NCBI RefSeq assembly: GCF_030818895.1
Contig: NZ_JAUTBA010000001.1
Span: forward strand, 620,001-684,000
Direction of reading: 5' to 3'
Length of the DNA stretch: 64,000 nt
Source of the DNA: Sphingobacterium zeae
GTDB taxonomy: Bacteria; Bacteroidota; Bacteroidia; Sphingobacteriales; Sphingobacteriaceae
A program made the translations under genes and the position numbers. Each line of letters starts with the position of its first letter. The first letter of the stretch is position 1. This document shows positions 26,496-35,871 of the stretch, piece after piece. Under the pieces are notes generated by a model that was not told where the DNA came from, did not search any database, and worked only from the letters and a program-made list of their open reading frames with translations.

Positions 26496-26954
26496 CTATT
26501 TGCCTACTGCATGCTTTATACGTCCTGTGATATATTTATGTAATTTGTGCGCAGCAGATTGATAAGAGGAATCAAAAAGTCTGTCGTAATCCAAGATCGT
26601 TCTTTTCAGAATATAGATCCTAAATTCAACCTCACTAACTTTATCCTTAGTGACTTTTTCATGCTCATTAACCAGGCCACTCGCCTGTTTGACAAGTTTA
26701 CTTAGTGTAATAAAATTGCTGTGATGTGGCGTATTGCCAATTTGGCTTACACTAGTATCGAACAGTTGTGCCAGTTGCTTGCGTAGTTTTTCAATACGTT
26801 CCTCTAGGTCATCTGCATTCTCCAATAATTGGAAATGCAATTGTTTGATCAGCATTTTGTCCTTGCTTATCAGACGTACGAGAAGCTTGTCCTTCTCCTT
26901 TTGTGGCAAGTCAAGGACAGCCTTCTTTAATTCGGGATCCTGATGTAAAGACAT
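26496..26954 (-). CDS. Unrecognised helical protein, probably truncated by frameshift
   Basis: A protein of about 152 residues from MSLHQDPELKKAV. It is helical and highly charged, with a coiled-coil-like stretch (ENADDLEERIEKLRKQLAQL). The frame extends to an ATG at 27008, but that codon lies inside an 11-bp inverted repeat after serB, so the later ATG is preferred. No signal peptide. Family unknown to me. Its stop appears to arise from a one-base insertion; the restored protein would be about 195 residues. Confidence 0.6.
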   Translation of the reverse strand: MSLHQDPELKKAVLDLPQKEKDKLLVRLISKDKMLIKQLHFQLLENADDLEERIEKLRKQLAQLFDTSVSQIGNTPHHSNFITLSKLVKQASGLVNEHEKVTKDKVSEVEFRIYILKRTILDYDRLFDSSYQSAAHKLHKYITGRIKHAVGK

Positions 26955-26990
26955 AACACGTTTTTTTATGTGAAAGAGAGCGATTGAAAT

Positions 26991-27025
26991 ATAATTCAGG
27001 CCCCCCATAGCGGTGCCTGAATTAT
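26991..27025 (-). terminator. Inverted repeat after the serB fusion
   Basis: Perfect 11-bp arms ATAATTCAGGC / GCCTGAATTAT with a 13-nt loop, 9 bases after the serB stop. It lacks a long T-run, so it may be a weak terminator or an mRNA-end hairpin. Confidence 0.5.
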
Positions 27026-27034
27026 ACCAATCTT

Positions 27035-28327
27035 TTAATATAAGATTCTAAATTTTATTGTATTCTCGATCTGTTTGAGTTGTTTCAAAAGATCTTTATC
27101 GTATTCTCCTTGTATATCTGTTACCGCATATCCGATATCGCTTTTGGTCATTAAAAATTGGGCCACAATATTGATGTTATTTTGAGCATATACCTTATTG
27201 ATTTGAGCCATGATTCCAGGAACGTTTTTATGGATATGGAGCAATCTGGTTACCTGTTTCACTTTGGGTAAAATCAGATTCGGAAAATTACGGCTAAGGT
27301 ATGTGTCGCCATTATTAATGAATTCAGCCATTCGACGAGGAATAAACTCTGAATTCTTCTTTTTATTCTTCTTGTCGTCGAAAACGACAATACCTTTGGC
27401 GTTACAGATGTCCTTATTGATATGCCCTTTGATATCGCCCAAATACCCGATTGTTTTTAATTTGTCAGCTTGCTGAAGCAGCTCATCACTGATATCAATA
27501 TTGCCGCCCAATAGTAGCATACCGACATCTTTGATGTACTTTTCTTCAATGGTATCCTTTATCCGGATTGAAAAGCCATCTCTTTTTAAGATATGAGCTG
27601 CTATTTCTGGTACATCCCCCACAATCAAACATAGGATACGATTCTTGGGATAGGATATTGCACGGGGAAGATCATTGACATAGAGGAACTCATCAAAACT
27701 TGGTGTAATGAAATCGGCTTTATCAGTCACGCTTTTACGTTGGATATTCTCAGTGAATGCAAAAAACTTTTCAATTAACCCCGACTCTTTTAATTGGAAG
27801 TCGGAATATCCGTCGCCAATGCCAAATAACTTTCCTTCAATTTTTAATTGTCTCAATAATTGCACTTTTCCACCTTCATTTGACAGTGGATTCTCTTCGT
27901 CAAAACCGATAATATTGCCTTCTTCATCGAATCTGAATGTGTTGGCATAGATATTTTCGGTCTTTATATGGTAAGGGGTAACGACAGGTGTTATAAACTC
28001 TTTAAAACCTCCTGAGACAATCCACGCGGTGTCAGCATTTTTTTTGAAGAATTCACGATTTCGCGAAAAAGAGGTTGATACCTTCTTTTTAAGATGTGAA
28101 ACAAGTTTATCTAGATGAGTTTTATTGGCATTTAAAAGCTTTACACGGCCGGCCAAAGCTTCGCGAAAAGATAGTTTACCCTCCATCGCAAGATTGGTGT
28201 ACCGCTCGATTTCCAGGTAGATAGCCTCGCGGTCGGGGTGATGTTCCAAAGAGATTCGTGCAAGCTCATCAAGCGCTTCTACTTGCGTAAATGTACTATC
28301 AAAATCAATGATGTAATAGTTTTTCAT
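27035..28327 (-). CDS. serB: Phosphoserine phosphatase fused to a SerA remnant and ACT domain
   Basis: A 430-residue fusion. Residues 1-220 are a HAD-type phosphoserine phosphatase: DxDxT nucleophile motif IDFDST (D8, D10), SGGF (105-108), and GDGYSD (171-176). Residues about 229-318 resemble the first substrate-binding segment of D-3-phosphoglycerate dehydrogenase (DELLQQADKLKTIGYLGDIK). The NAD-binding Rossmann part is absent and the chain jumps to the SerA-like linker MAEFINNGDTYLSRNFPNL. Residues about 358-430 are an ACT domain (RLLHIHKNVPGIMAQINKV, ending FRILY). It should hydrolyse phosphoserine, perhaps with serine feedback through ACT (inference). Confidence 0.88.
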   Translation of the reverse strand: MKNYYIIDFDSTFTQVEALDELARISLEHHPDREAIYLEIERYTNLAMEGKLSFREALAGRVKLLNANKTHLDKLVSHLKKKVSTSFSRNREFFKKNADTAWIVSGGFKEFITPVVTPYHIKTENIYANTFRFDEEGNIIGFDEENPLSNEGGKVQLLRQLKIEGKLFGIGDGYSDFQLKESGLIEKFFAFTENIQRKSVTDKADFITPSFDEFLYVNDLPRAISYPKNRILCLIVGDVPEIAAHILKRDGFSIRIKDTIEEKYIKDVGMLLLGGNIDISDELLQQADKLKTIGYLGDIKGHINKDICNAKGIVVFDDKKNKKKNSEFIPRRMAEFINNGDTYLSRNFPNLILPKVKQVTRLLHIHKNVPGIMAQINKVYAQNNINIVAQFLMTKSDIGYAVTDIQGEYDKDLLKQLKQIENTIKFRILY

Positions 28328-28390
28328 TGTATTATTTTTTTATGAAACAATGGTGAATAATGCATCCAAATACTAATCTTCCCTATTGGC

Positions 28391-28423
28391 ATTTCCCTTA
28401 AAAACATATTGATTAAGGGAAAT
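28391..28423. repeat. 10-bp inverted repeat upstream of serB
   Basis: ATTTCCCTTA (28391-28400) and its complement (28414-28423) flank a 13-base spacer, between the SDR gene end and the serB start. It could be a weak terminator for the SDR gene or an operator of serB; there is no T-run. Confidence 0.4.
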
Positions 28424-28501
28424 AAAAACTAGTTAAGTGATCGTTATTGGATGTCTAGTACGCACGATGAATCAAGGTTTGGTTGTTTAATATGTTATAG
28501 T

Positions 28502-29473
28502 TTACTGTTTGTTATATAATGCTGCAATTTCTTTTAAGGTTTGTTCCAAAGGGCGATAACTGTGATTGAGAAGCGCCTGGATTTTAGCATTGGAATAGTG
28601 CAATTTAGCGCTGGAAGCAGCTGCCGTTTCTTTTGTTAAGGTTGCATTTGATTTTTTAAATATAGAAAGCAAGCTGGATACTGTAGACACAATTTGAAGC
28701 ATGGTCTCTGACACTTCGATTGTCGGTTCAGGCTTGTTCATTAATACACTCGCCACACTCAAAAGATCTTTGTTGCTAATATTCAGATTATTGATGATAT
28801 AGCGTTCAGCAGTGATCTCCTCTCTTTCCATCAACTGAATCATGATTGAAGCAACGTCTTCTACATCAACAACGCCAACACTTCCTGTCGGATAAAATCG
28901 TAAGCCTTTATCGATCTTCGAAAATATAGCTCCAGAGCCTTTATCGCTAGCAGAGGCTCCTAAAATTAAAGAAGGATTCACAATAACTGCATTCAAACCT
29001 TCTGTTATACCGCGCCACACCTCCATCTCTGCCTGATATTTGGACAGCGAATAGTTAGATGTCAGTGAATTGTATTCCCATTGATCTTCTTCGGATACAG
29101 GAATGTTGTCACTGTTTGTACCCAAAGCGGCAATGGAGCTCACATGTAAGAGACGAATGCGCTTTTCAAGGCAAAGGTTGACTACGTTTGTCGTTCCTTC
29201 AACATTCACCTTAAACAGTGATTTAGCATCCTTTTTTTGGTAGGAAACCATTGCAGCACAATGATACACTTTGGTGACCCCTTCGAGAGCATCCTCAAGT
29301 TCAAAATAGTTGTTGATGTCTGCGTCGACCCACTGAATCAAAGAAGAAGATAACAACGGGGTGGGAATAGTCGATTGAGCTCTTTTAATGGCAATTACGT
29401 CAATTCCTTGGTCTATCAACTGCCTAATTAGTGTAGACCCTAAAAAACCTGTTCCTCCAGTTATTAATATCAC
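28502..29473 (-). CDS. NAD-dependent epimerase/dehydratase-family (extended SDR) protein
   Basis: A 323-residue extended short-chain dehydrogenase. The Rossmann motif ITGGTGFLGSTLI opens the protein; the catalytic set is VSSIAALG with YSLSK. Overall it is closest to dihydroflavonol-4-reductase-like and 3-beta-HSD-like SDRs. Substrate cannot be told; these often act on sterol-, terpenoid- or sugar-like carbonyls. Single gene, divergent from the arginase-fold gene. Confidence 0.82.
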   Translation of the reverse strand: MILITGGTGFLGSTLIRQLIDQGIDVIAIKRAQSTIPTPLLSSSLIQWVDADINNYFELEDALEGVTKVYHCAAMVSYQKKDAKSLFKVNVEGTTNVVNLCLEKRIRLLHVSSIAALGTNSDNIPVSEEDQWEYNSLTSNYSLSKYQAEMEVWRGITEGLNAVIVNPSLILGASASDKGSGAIFSKIDKGLRFYPTGSVGVVDVEDVASIMIQLMEREEITAERYIINNLNISNKDLLSVASVLMNKPEPTIEVSETMLQIVSTVSSLLSIFKKSNATLTKETAAASSAKLHYSNAKIQALLNHSYRPLEQTLKEIAALYNKQ

Positions 29474-29579
29474 TTGATAAAGATACTGTTAAAAATAAAT
29501 GTTTTCAAAAGTTAGTTAATAAATGGATATTTGTGTGAATTGTATCTTGAAAAATAAGATATTTTACAAATTATAGCTT

Positions 29580-30767
29580 ATGTCATCACTTTCCGTATTC
29601 TTTCGTCCAATTTCAGTTATAAGTTTTGCGCCCGAGCATGGCTTCTTAAATTCTCAACTAGGAAACGTTATTCAAGCCTATGAAACAGACTTTCCAAACT
29701 GGGAAGGAGATAAAAAGCCGCACTTAGCGATTGTCGGGGTAGAAGAAGACCGGGCTTCTGTGAATAATAACGGAACAGATAAAGCGCCAGATGCCGTACG
29801 AAAACATCTATATGCGCTGTATCAGGGGGATTACAAGATGAATATTGTTGATCTGGGAAATATCAAAGCAGGCAATACAATTCAAGATACCTATATTGCT
29901 TTAAAATCCGTAGTTGAAGAGCTGGTGAAAGAAAATATTGTCCCCATTATCATTGGAGGAGGGCAGGATCTTACTTATGCACAATATTTGGGGTACCAAA
30001 ATTTGGAACGGAAAATAGAACTTGCTGTTATCGATTCACGTTTTGATATTGATCAGGAAAATGCTGAAAATGTAAGCTTAACGTCTCGCTCTTATGTGAA
30101 TCATATTATCCTACATCAGCCAGACTATTTGTTCAATTTGAATTCCATAGCCTATCAAACCTACCTCGTCAGTAAGGAATCTATCAATATGTATGATAAG
30201 CTATTCTTCAACGCAACACGAGTAGGTATGATTGCTGGTAAAATGGATCAGTCAGAACCGCTCATTCGCGCAGCCGACCTCATTAGCTTTGACATTGGTG
30301 CCATTCGATCTTCCGAAGCGCCAGGAAATGCTAATGCAATTCCGAATGGCTTATATGGCGATGAAGCTTGCCAACTTGCACGTTATGCTGGGATGTCAGA
30401 TAAATGTTCTTCCATTGGTTTTTATGAATTCAATCCAACATTTGATCCAATGGAGCAAACAGCGATGTTAGTATCGCAAATGATATGGTGCTTTATTGAT
30501 GGCTATTATAACCGTAAGCAAGATACGCCTTTGTATCCCAAATCATCTTATATCATCTATCGTACGACGCTGGAACACGAAGCGCACGAGTTGGTCTTTG
30601 TGAAGAGCAAAAAATCAGACCGTTGGTGGATCCAAGTTCCCTATTTTGGTTCAAAATCCGTCAATGAGCGCTATTATCTCGTCCCATGCCGTTATGAGGA
30701 CTATCAATTAGCGATTTCTGGCGAAATGCCCGACCTGTGGTGGAAAACACATCAAAAGTTACAATAA
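29580..30767 (+). CDS. Arginase/formimidoylglutamase-fold protein lacking metal ligands
   Basis: A 395-residue ureohydrolase-fold protein. The scaffold is clear: GTDKAPDAVRKHLYAL, IPIIGGG-like IIIGGGQD (126-130), DSRFD (152-156), SFDIGAIRSSEAPG (236-249) and GFYEFNP. But metal ligands of active members are changed: GGGH to GGGQ (Gln129), DAHxD to DSRFD (Arg154), and DxD to DIG (Gly240). A binuclear manganese site is unlikely, so arginase or formimidoylglutamase activity is doubtful. The C-terminal 80 residues (KSKKSDRWWIQVPYFG) are an added region. Possibly a binding protein or structural pseudoenzyme. Confidence 0.8.
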   Translation: MSSLSVFFRPISVISFAPEHGFLNSQLGNVIQAYETDFPNWEGDKKPHLAIVGVEEDRASVNNNGTDKAPDAVRKHLYALYQGDYKMNIVDLGNIKAGNTIQDTYIALKSVVEELVKENIVPIIIGGGQDLTYAQYLGYQNLERKIELAVIDSRFDIDQENAENVSLTSRSYVNHIILHQPDYLFNLNSIAYQTYLVSKESINMYDKLFFNATRVGMIAGKMDQSEPLIRAADLISFDIGAIRSSEAPGNANAIPNGLYGDEACQLARYAGMSDKCSSIGFYEFNPTFDPMEQTAMLVSQMIWCFIDGYYNRKQDTPLYPKSSYIIYRTTLEHEAHELVFVKSKKSDRWWIQVPYFGSKSVNERYYLVPCRYEDYQLAISGEMPDLWWKTHQKLQ

Positions 30768-30983
30768 TGTGGCTTTGAATGAAATCTCGCTGTTATACTT
30801 TCCCATAAAGGGTAGCTTTAGATTAAGAGGAGTGTTGACATGCTGTGTGCGCCGATAAAGGATTAAACTTTATTGCTCTTTAGAATCGTGCTCCACCCTT
30901 AAAATATGGTCAGTTATATGTAATTAAACGTAATGGCAAAATATCATCAAGGATAATTTTAGCCATCTTAAGAAATACAAATC

Positions 30984-32306
30984 ATGGAAATAGTTTTCTT
31001 TGCAGGAATCGTCCTGTTGTTAGTCATTTTGATAGTCTTGGTGCTCAAAAAGAATAACCAAGCCACTATTGAGCCTGGGTATAGTAAAGAAGTGGAAACA
31101 CTGAAAATTGAGCTCGCTAGATCCCAACAGCGGGAGCAAAGCTTGTTGGAAGAGCGTTCGATGCTAAGAAATGAACTGGAAAAGGAACGAGAAAATCTTT
31201 TGGTTGCCGAACGTTCTTTAGAAAGTACACGTTCATTTTATGAAGCACAGCTTGATAAATACCAAGAGCAAAAGAATGAAATCGCCGAAATCAAACGACA
31301 GTTCAATAATGAATTTCAGGTTATAGCCAATAAAATATTAGAAGAAAAGACGCAGAAATTTACAGAAACTAACCATCGTTCACTGGGCTTGATCTTGGAT
31401 CCATTGAAAGAAAAGATCAAACTTTTTGAAGAAAAAGTTGAAAAAAACTACAATCAAGAAGCAGCAGAAAGGAATTCTTTAAAGGGGGTTGTTCTCCAGC
31501 TGGTTGAACAGAGTCTGAAAATCAAAGATGAAGCCAATAGCTTGACCAAAGCCTTAAAAGGAGATACCAAAAAACAGGGAAATTGGGGCGAAGTAATTTT
31601 AGAAAGGGTGTTGGAGCGTTCGGGACTTATGCGCGATCGTGAATTTAGATTACAGGTATCTCTTATGGATGCTGAGGGAAGGAGAATGCAGCCGGATGCA
31701 ATTATTGATCTCCCCGAAGATAAACACTTAATTGTAGATTCAAAAGTCTCATTGGTTGCCTACGAACGTTGGGTCAATGCCGAGACAGATGAAGATCGAG
31801 CAATTTTTTCAAAACAGCACATACAATCCGTAGAGAACCATGTGAAAGAACTTTCCGCAAAAAACTACCACGAGTTATATGGTATTGAATCACCGGAATT
31901 TGTATTGTTATTTATGCCGATCGAATCAGCTTTAAGTATGTCAGTGGTTCAGAAACCAGATTTGTTTAGTGATGCCTGGGATCGCAAAGTCGTCATTGTT
32001 AGCCCTTCAACGTTATTGGCAACCCTTCGTACCATCGCTAGCATATGGAAGCAAGAACGTCAAACTAGAAATGTGATTGAAATCGCCAAAGAAGCAGGAA
32101 GTCTTTATGACAAATTTGTAAGCTTCCTAAATGATATGGAACAGGTACAAAACCAGTTGGAACGTGCATTAAAAAGCCATGAAGATGCGACCAAAAAACT
32201 GTCCACCGGAGCAGGGAATGTGATTGGTAAAGTGGAGAAATTAAAACGGCTGGGGGCTAAAGCAAATAAACAAATAGATGCTAAATTCCTGGACGAAGAA
32301 GATTAA
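30984..32306 (+). CDS. rmuC: DNA recombination protein RmuC
   Basis: A 440-residue RmuC. An N-terminal membrane helix (about 3-22) is followed by a long coiled coil (about 35-140) and the nuclease-like core with GNWGEVILERVLERSGL, QPDAIIDLPEDKHLIVDSKVS and PIESALSM. RmuC limits inversions and acts on aberrant DNA; recent studies link it to defence against some phages. Single gene, ending at a perfect hairpin. Confidence 0.92.
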   Translation: MEIVFFAGIVLLLVILIVLVLKKNNQATIEPGYSKEVETLKIELARSQQREQSLLEERSMLRNELEKERENLLVAERSLESTRSFYEAQLDKYQEQKNEIAEIKRQFNNEFQVIANKILEEKTQKFTETNHRSLGLILDPLKEKIKLFEEKVEKNYNQEAAERNSLKGVVLQLVEQSLKIKDEANSLTKALKGDTKKQGNWGEVILERVLERSGLMRDREFRLQVSLMDAEGRRMQPDAIIDLPEDKHLIVDSKVSLVAYERWVNAETDEDRAIFSKQHIQSVENHVKELSAKNYHELYGIESPEFVLLFMPIESALSMSVVQKPDLFSDAWDRKVVIVSPSTLLATLRTIASIWKQERQTRNVIEIAKEAGSLYDKFVSFLNDMEQVQNQLERALKSHEDATKKLSTGAGNVIGKVEKLKRLGAKANKQIDAKFLDEED

Positions 32307-32307
32307 C

Positions 32308-32341
32308 ATAAACGGGCTTAACAAATAGTAAGCCCGTTTAT
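32308..32341. terminator. rmuC terminator (bidirectional)
   Basis: A perfect 13-bp stem ATAAACGGGCTTA / TAAGCCCGTTTAT with an 8-nt loop, directly after rmuC and before the convergent DUF4407 gene. Confidence 0.75.
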
Positions 32342-32395
32342 AATTTTATCTGTCAGTTCTAAAATCTGTTTGTCTACTAATAATAGTGGTTTTCA

Positions 32396-33490
32396 TTAGA
32401 GCTCTTTCATTCGCTTATTGATGGAAACATCAACATATGTATCCTTTAATCGGTCAATAGCTTCTTTCTGAACCGTTACATTGGTGTCTGACTCATAATC
32501 ATGAATAGTCCTTTGGTTTTGGAGTTCATTATCATAGGGATCTTTCCCTGCCAACAGTTTAACAATTACCGGCAAGCATTCAAGAAAGACAAAAAGCAAA
32601 GCAATAAAAAATACAGCGTTCGCATTTGACTCGTTGACTTTACCATTGGCATCATACCGGAGATTGCCTAAGGCCGAGTTGCGATCGGCAAAACCAGCTA
32701 CATTCACGGCGCTATCCAGCGAAGCGTTCGATAAAACTTTTTGATCCAATATACCTTCAAATTGTTGCTTTTGGCGTATCGCGTTCTGCTGGAGTGTTAT
32801 TTTGTTGCGTAGCGTGTCCAAGTAGCCCTCTTTTTTCTTCAATTCCTCTTCTTTCATCTTGGCGTAAGGGCCATAGCCCATTACACCCGATGTTTCGGTC
32901 GTTTTGTTTCCAAAAATTTCATAATTCAATTTTGTTCGGTCATTTTTTATGCTAGATTCCAACGAATCCCGTTCTGTCGTAATCGATTTTAAAAGGGCCA
33001 CCTCATTGGCATATTTCTTATTGAATGTACTATTAAGCGTATCAATTTTAGCACGTTGATCGGCGAGAAACCGTACTCGGAGGTTTTCCCGGATCTCTTT
33101 GTCAAAGATTTTTAATTCTAATGGCCTTGAGATTACCAATCCAATCAAAATAGCCAATAGAATGCGAGGGAGAGCCTGCAGAAGTTGCATAAAGCCACTT
33201 TTCGATTTATTTATACTCAGGACAATATAGCGATCCATATTAAATATCGCTAATCCCCAAATAATACCAAATACAAGTGCTAAAAGCCAGTCAAAAGCTC
33301 CCCCACTAAATACAAAATACATGGCATAGCCGCCAGAAAGGCTGGCAAATAATCCCGTGAAAAAAATAGTAGCACCTATGGCTGTGTACTTACTATGTTC
33401 TTCTGGATATTTTTCAAGAGTTTCTTGATGCACTCCGGCACATCTCCAAAAGAAACGGTTAATATCGCTCATTAAAATATTTTTACTCAA
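32396..33490 (-). CDS. DUF4407 membrane protein
   Basis: A 364-residue DUF4407 protein. Paired helices at about 35-65 and 65-85 (ATIFFTGLFASLSGGYAMYF, then a second), one at about 107-125 (LPRILLAILIGLVISRPLEL), and one near 290-310 flank a long coiled-coil loop (about 140-265) rich in Lys, Glu and Gln. The conserved NMDRYIVLS lies between the second and third helices. Function unknown; topology suggests a membrane-bound coiled-coil structure. Convergent to rmuC, divergent from the M3 peptidase. Confidence 0.88.
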   Translation of the reverse strand: MSKNILMSDINRFFWRCAGVHQETLEKYPEEHSKYTAIGATIFFTGLFASLSGGYAMYFVFSGGAFDWLLALVFGIIWGLAIFNMDRYIVLSINKSKSGFMQLLQALPRILLAILIGLVISRPLELKIFDKEIRENLRVRFLADQRAKIDTLNSTFNKKYANEVALLKSITTERDSLESSIKNDRTKLNYEIFGNKTTETSGVMGYGPYAKMKEEELKKKEGYLDTLRNKITLQQNAIRQKQQFEGILDQKVLSNASLDSAVNVAGFADRNSALGNLRYDANGKVNESNANAVFFIALLFVFLECLPVIVKLLAGKDPYDNELQNQRTIHDYESDTNVTVQKEAIDRLKDTYVDVSINKRMKEL

Positions 33491-33606
33491 ATTGACAGAT
33501 TATTTTTAACAAGATTGCGAATAAGTTTTTGTTTTACAATAGGATGACGTTTTACCGTTCTAATTTTACAGTGCCAGTTCAAAGCCGTTCATTTGTCTAA
33601 TTTTAT

Positions 33607-33614
33607 TATCTTTG
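33607..33614 (+). promoter_or_regulatory. -7 element of the M3 peptidase gene (TATCTTTG)
   Basis: TATCTTTG, an exact TAnnTTTG match, ends 26 bases before the ATG at 33641. No -33 TTG at normal spacing. Confidence 0.5.
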
Positions 33615-33640
33615 AAAAATAACAGGAATAATCAGATAAT

Positions 33641-35752
33641 ATGAAGAAAAGACAACTTTTGCCCTTCTTTGCGATAGTGGCAACTGCATTTGTTGGTTGT
33701 GAGGAAAAAAAAGTGATGACAGATAATCCTCTTTTATTGGCTTATGAGACCCCATTTAACGTCCCTCCTTTTGACAAGATCAAGACAGAGGATTTTAGGC
33801 CAGCTTTTGATGAAGCTATAAAAGTACATAATTTGGAGATTGACACAATAGTCAATAATTCGGATAAAGCAACATTTCAAAATACGATAGTTGCACTTGA
33901 AAATGCAGGTAGGTTGTTGAACAATGTATCTACTGTATTTTATAATCTAAATAGCGCCAATACAAATGACAGTATTCAGGCGATAGCAAAAGATCTGGCG
34001 CCTATTTTATCGAGTCATTCAGATGAAATCTCGATGAATAGTAAATTATTCGACCGTATTAAAACCGTATGGAGTAACCGAAATACATTGGCACTTGATG
34101 AACAGGATAATAAGCTCCTGGAGGAAACTTATAAGAGCTTTGTACGTTCTGGAGCAAATCTTAAGGATGCCGATAAGGAAAAAATGAAAAAGCTTAATGC
34201 TGAACTTTCAACATTAACAACCCAATTCGGACAAAATTTGCTTGCGGAAACAAATGCGTATATGCTCGTAGTTGACTCAGCTAGTCAATTGGAAGGATTG
34301 CCAGAGTCGTTGAAAACAGCGGCTGCTGAGGAGGCTATAGCAAAAGGTAAGAAGGACAAATGGGTTTTCACTTTACAGAATCCTTCAATTATGCCTTTCC
34401 TACAATATTCAAAAAATCGCGAGTTGAGAAAGCAGCTTTGGGAAGCATATCAGCTTCGTGGGAATCAAGATAATACAAACGATAACAAAGCAATTATTCA
34501 AAAAATTGTCAACCTTCGTCTCCAGAAGGCAAAATTGTTGGGCTATTCATCCCATGCAGCCTATGTACTGGAGGAGTCCATGGCCAAGAATCCAGCAAAT
34601 GTGTATGCGTTGTTAAATAAGTTATGGAGTCCAGCGTTGGCGAAAGCGAAAGGTGAGGAAGCAGATATTGCGAAAGAAATAGCCGCTGAAGGTGGGAATT
34701 TTGCAGTAGCACCCTATGATTGGAGATATTATACAGAGATTATTCGCAAAAAGCGATTTGCCTTGGATGAGGATGAGATTAAACCATATTTAAGTTTGCC
34801 TGCTGTCCGAGAAGGCGCATTTGGTGTAGCTAATAAATTGTACGGTTTGACATTCGTCGCTTTAAACAATGTCCCAACTTATCATAAAGATGTGGAAGTA
34901 TATGAAGTCAAAGATAAAGACGGTTCACATTTAGGTCTTCTATATGCTGATTTTTTTCCGCGCGAGTCTAAACGCGGTGGAGCTTGGATGACCTCTTACC
35001 GTAGCCAGTCGACAGAAGACGGAAAACGTGTCGCGCCGGTAATTTCCATCGTATGTAACTTTACAAAGCCAGTAGGAAAGAATCCAGCACTTTTAACATT
35101 TGATGAGGCTACTACGCTGTTTCACGAATTTGGGCATGCTTTACATGGGCTCCTCTCCAATGTGAGATATAGATCGATGGCCGGAACTTCCGTACCACGT
35201 GATTTTGTTGAACTGCCTTCGCAGGTGATGGAAAATTGGGCCGCAGATCCTGAGGTGCTCAAAACGTATGCAAAGCATTTTAAAACCAAAGAGGCAATGC
35301 CAGATTCATTGATTCAGAAAATGGAGAAGGCGGGTACCTTTGATCAGGGATTTGCAACAGTTGAATACCTTTCGGCAGCATTGCTAGATATGGATTACCA
35401 TGCTACGACCAAGCCAATTTCAAAAGACATCAATGGTTTTGAAAAAACTGCAATGAAAAAAATAGGTATTATTGATGCGATTATCCCACGCTATAGAAGC
35501 ACGTACTTTCAGCACATCTTCGCGGGTGGGTATTCAGCCGGTTACTACGCCTATATTTGGTCTGAAGTATTGGACTCGGATGCTTTTGCAGCTTTCAAAG
35601 AAAAATCATTATACGATCAGGTAACAGCAGATTCGTTCCGCAAAAACATTCTTGAGAAAGGTGGTACAGATGACCCTGCTAAAATGTACCGCACGTTTAG
35701 GGGTGCGGATCCAGATCCAAAATATCTATTGAAGAAGAGAGGTTTAAACTAA
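33641..35752 (+). CDS. M3-family dipeptidyl carboxypeptidase lipoprotein (Dcp-type)
   Basis: A 703-residue zinc peptidase of the M3/thimet family, closest to peptidyl-dipeptidase Dcp. The signal peptide ends in AFVGCEE, a lipobox with Cys20, so the enzyme is anchored in the periplasm or outer membrane, unlike cytosolic E. coli Dcp. The zinc motif HEFGH is at 495-499 (FHEFGHALHGLLS), with the third ligand Glu about 28 residues on. GLLYADFFPRESKRGGAWM and FAGGYSAGYYAYIWSEVLD are typical of M3. It would trim dipeptides from C-termini of imported peptides. Confidence 0.92.
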   Translation: MKKRQLLPFFAIVATAFVGCEEKKVMTDNPLLLAYETPFNVPPFDKIKTEDFRPAFDEAIKVHNLEIDTIVNNSDKATFQNTIVALENAGRLLNNVSTVFYNLNSANTNDSIQAIAKDLAPILSSHSDEISMNSKLFDRIKTVWSNRNTLALDEQDNKLLEETYKSFVRSGANLKDADKEKMKKLNAELSTLTTQFGQNLLAETNAYMLVVDSASQLEGLPESLKTAAAEEAIAKGKKDKWVFTLQNPSIMPFLQYSKNRELRKQLWEAYQLRGNQDNTNDNKAIIQKIVNLRLQKAKLLGYSSHAAYVLEESMAKNPANVYALLNKLWSPALAKAKGEEADIAKEIAAEGGNFAVAPYDWRYYTEIIRKKRFALDEDEIKPYLSLPAVREGAFGVANKLYGLTFVALNNVPTYHKDVEVYEVKDKDGSHLGLLYADFFPRESKRGGAWMTSYRSQSTEDGKRVAPVISIVCNFTKPVGKNPALLTFDEATTLFHEFGHALHGLLSNVRYRSMAGTSVPRDFVELPSQVMENWAADPEVLKTYAKHFKTKEAMPDSLIQKMEKAGTFDQGFATVEYLSAALLDMDYHATTKPISKDINGFEKTAMKKIGIIDAIIPRYRSTYFQHIFAGGYSAGYYAYIWSEVLDSDAFAAFKEKSLYDQVTADSFRKNILEKGGTDDPAKMYRTFRGADPDPKYLLKKRGLN

Positions 35753-35764
35753 TCTTTAATGACT

Positions 35765-35800
35765 AAAAGGCGATATAGAAATATATCGCCTTTTTTTTGT
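35765..35800 (+). terminator. Terminator of the M3 peptidase gene
   Basis: Stem AAAAGGCGATATA / TATATCGCCTTTT with a short loop and an eight-T run, 12 bases after the stop. Confidence 0.85.
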
Positions 35801-35871
35801 TGATCTACTTGTTATTATAAAAACTATTCTTACATTTGAATATTATTTATAACAAGTCTAAATAAATAAAT

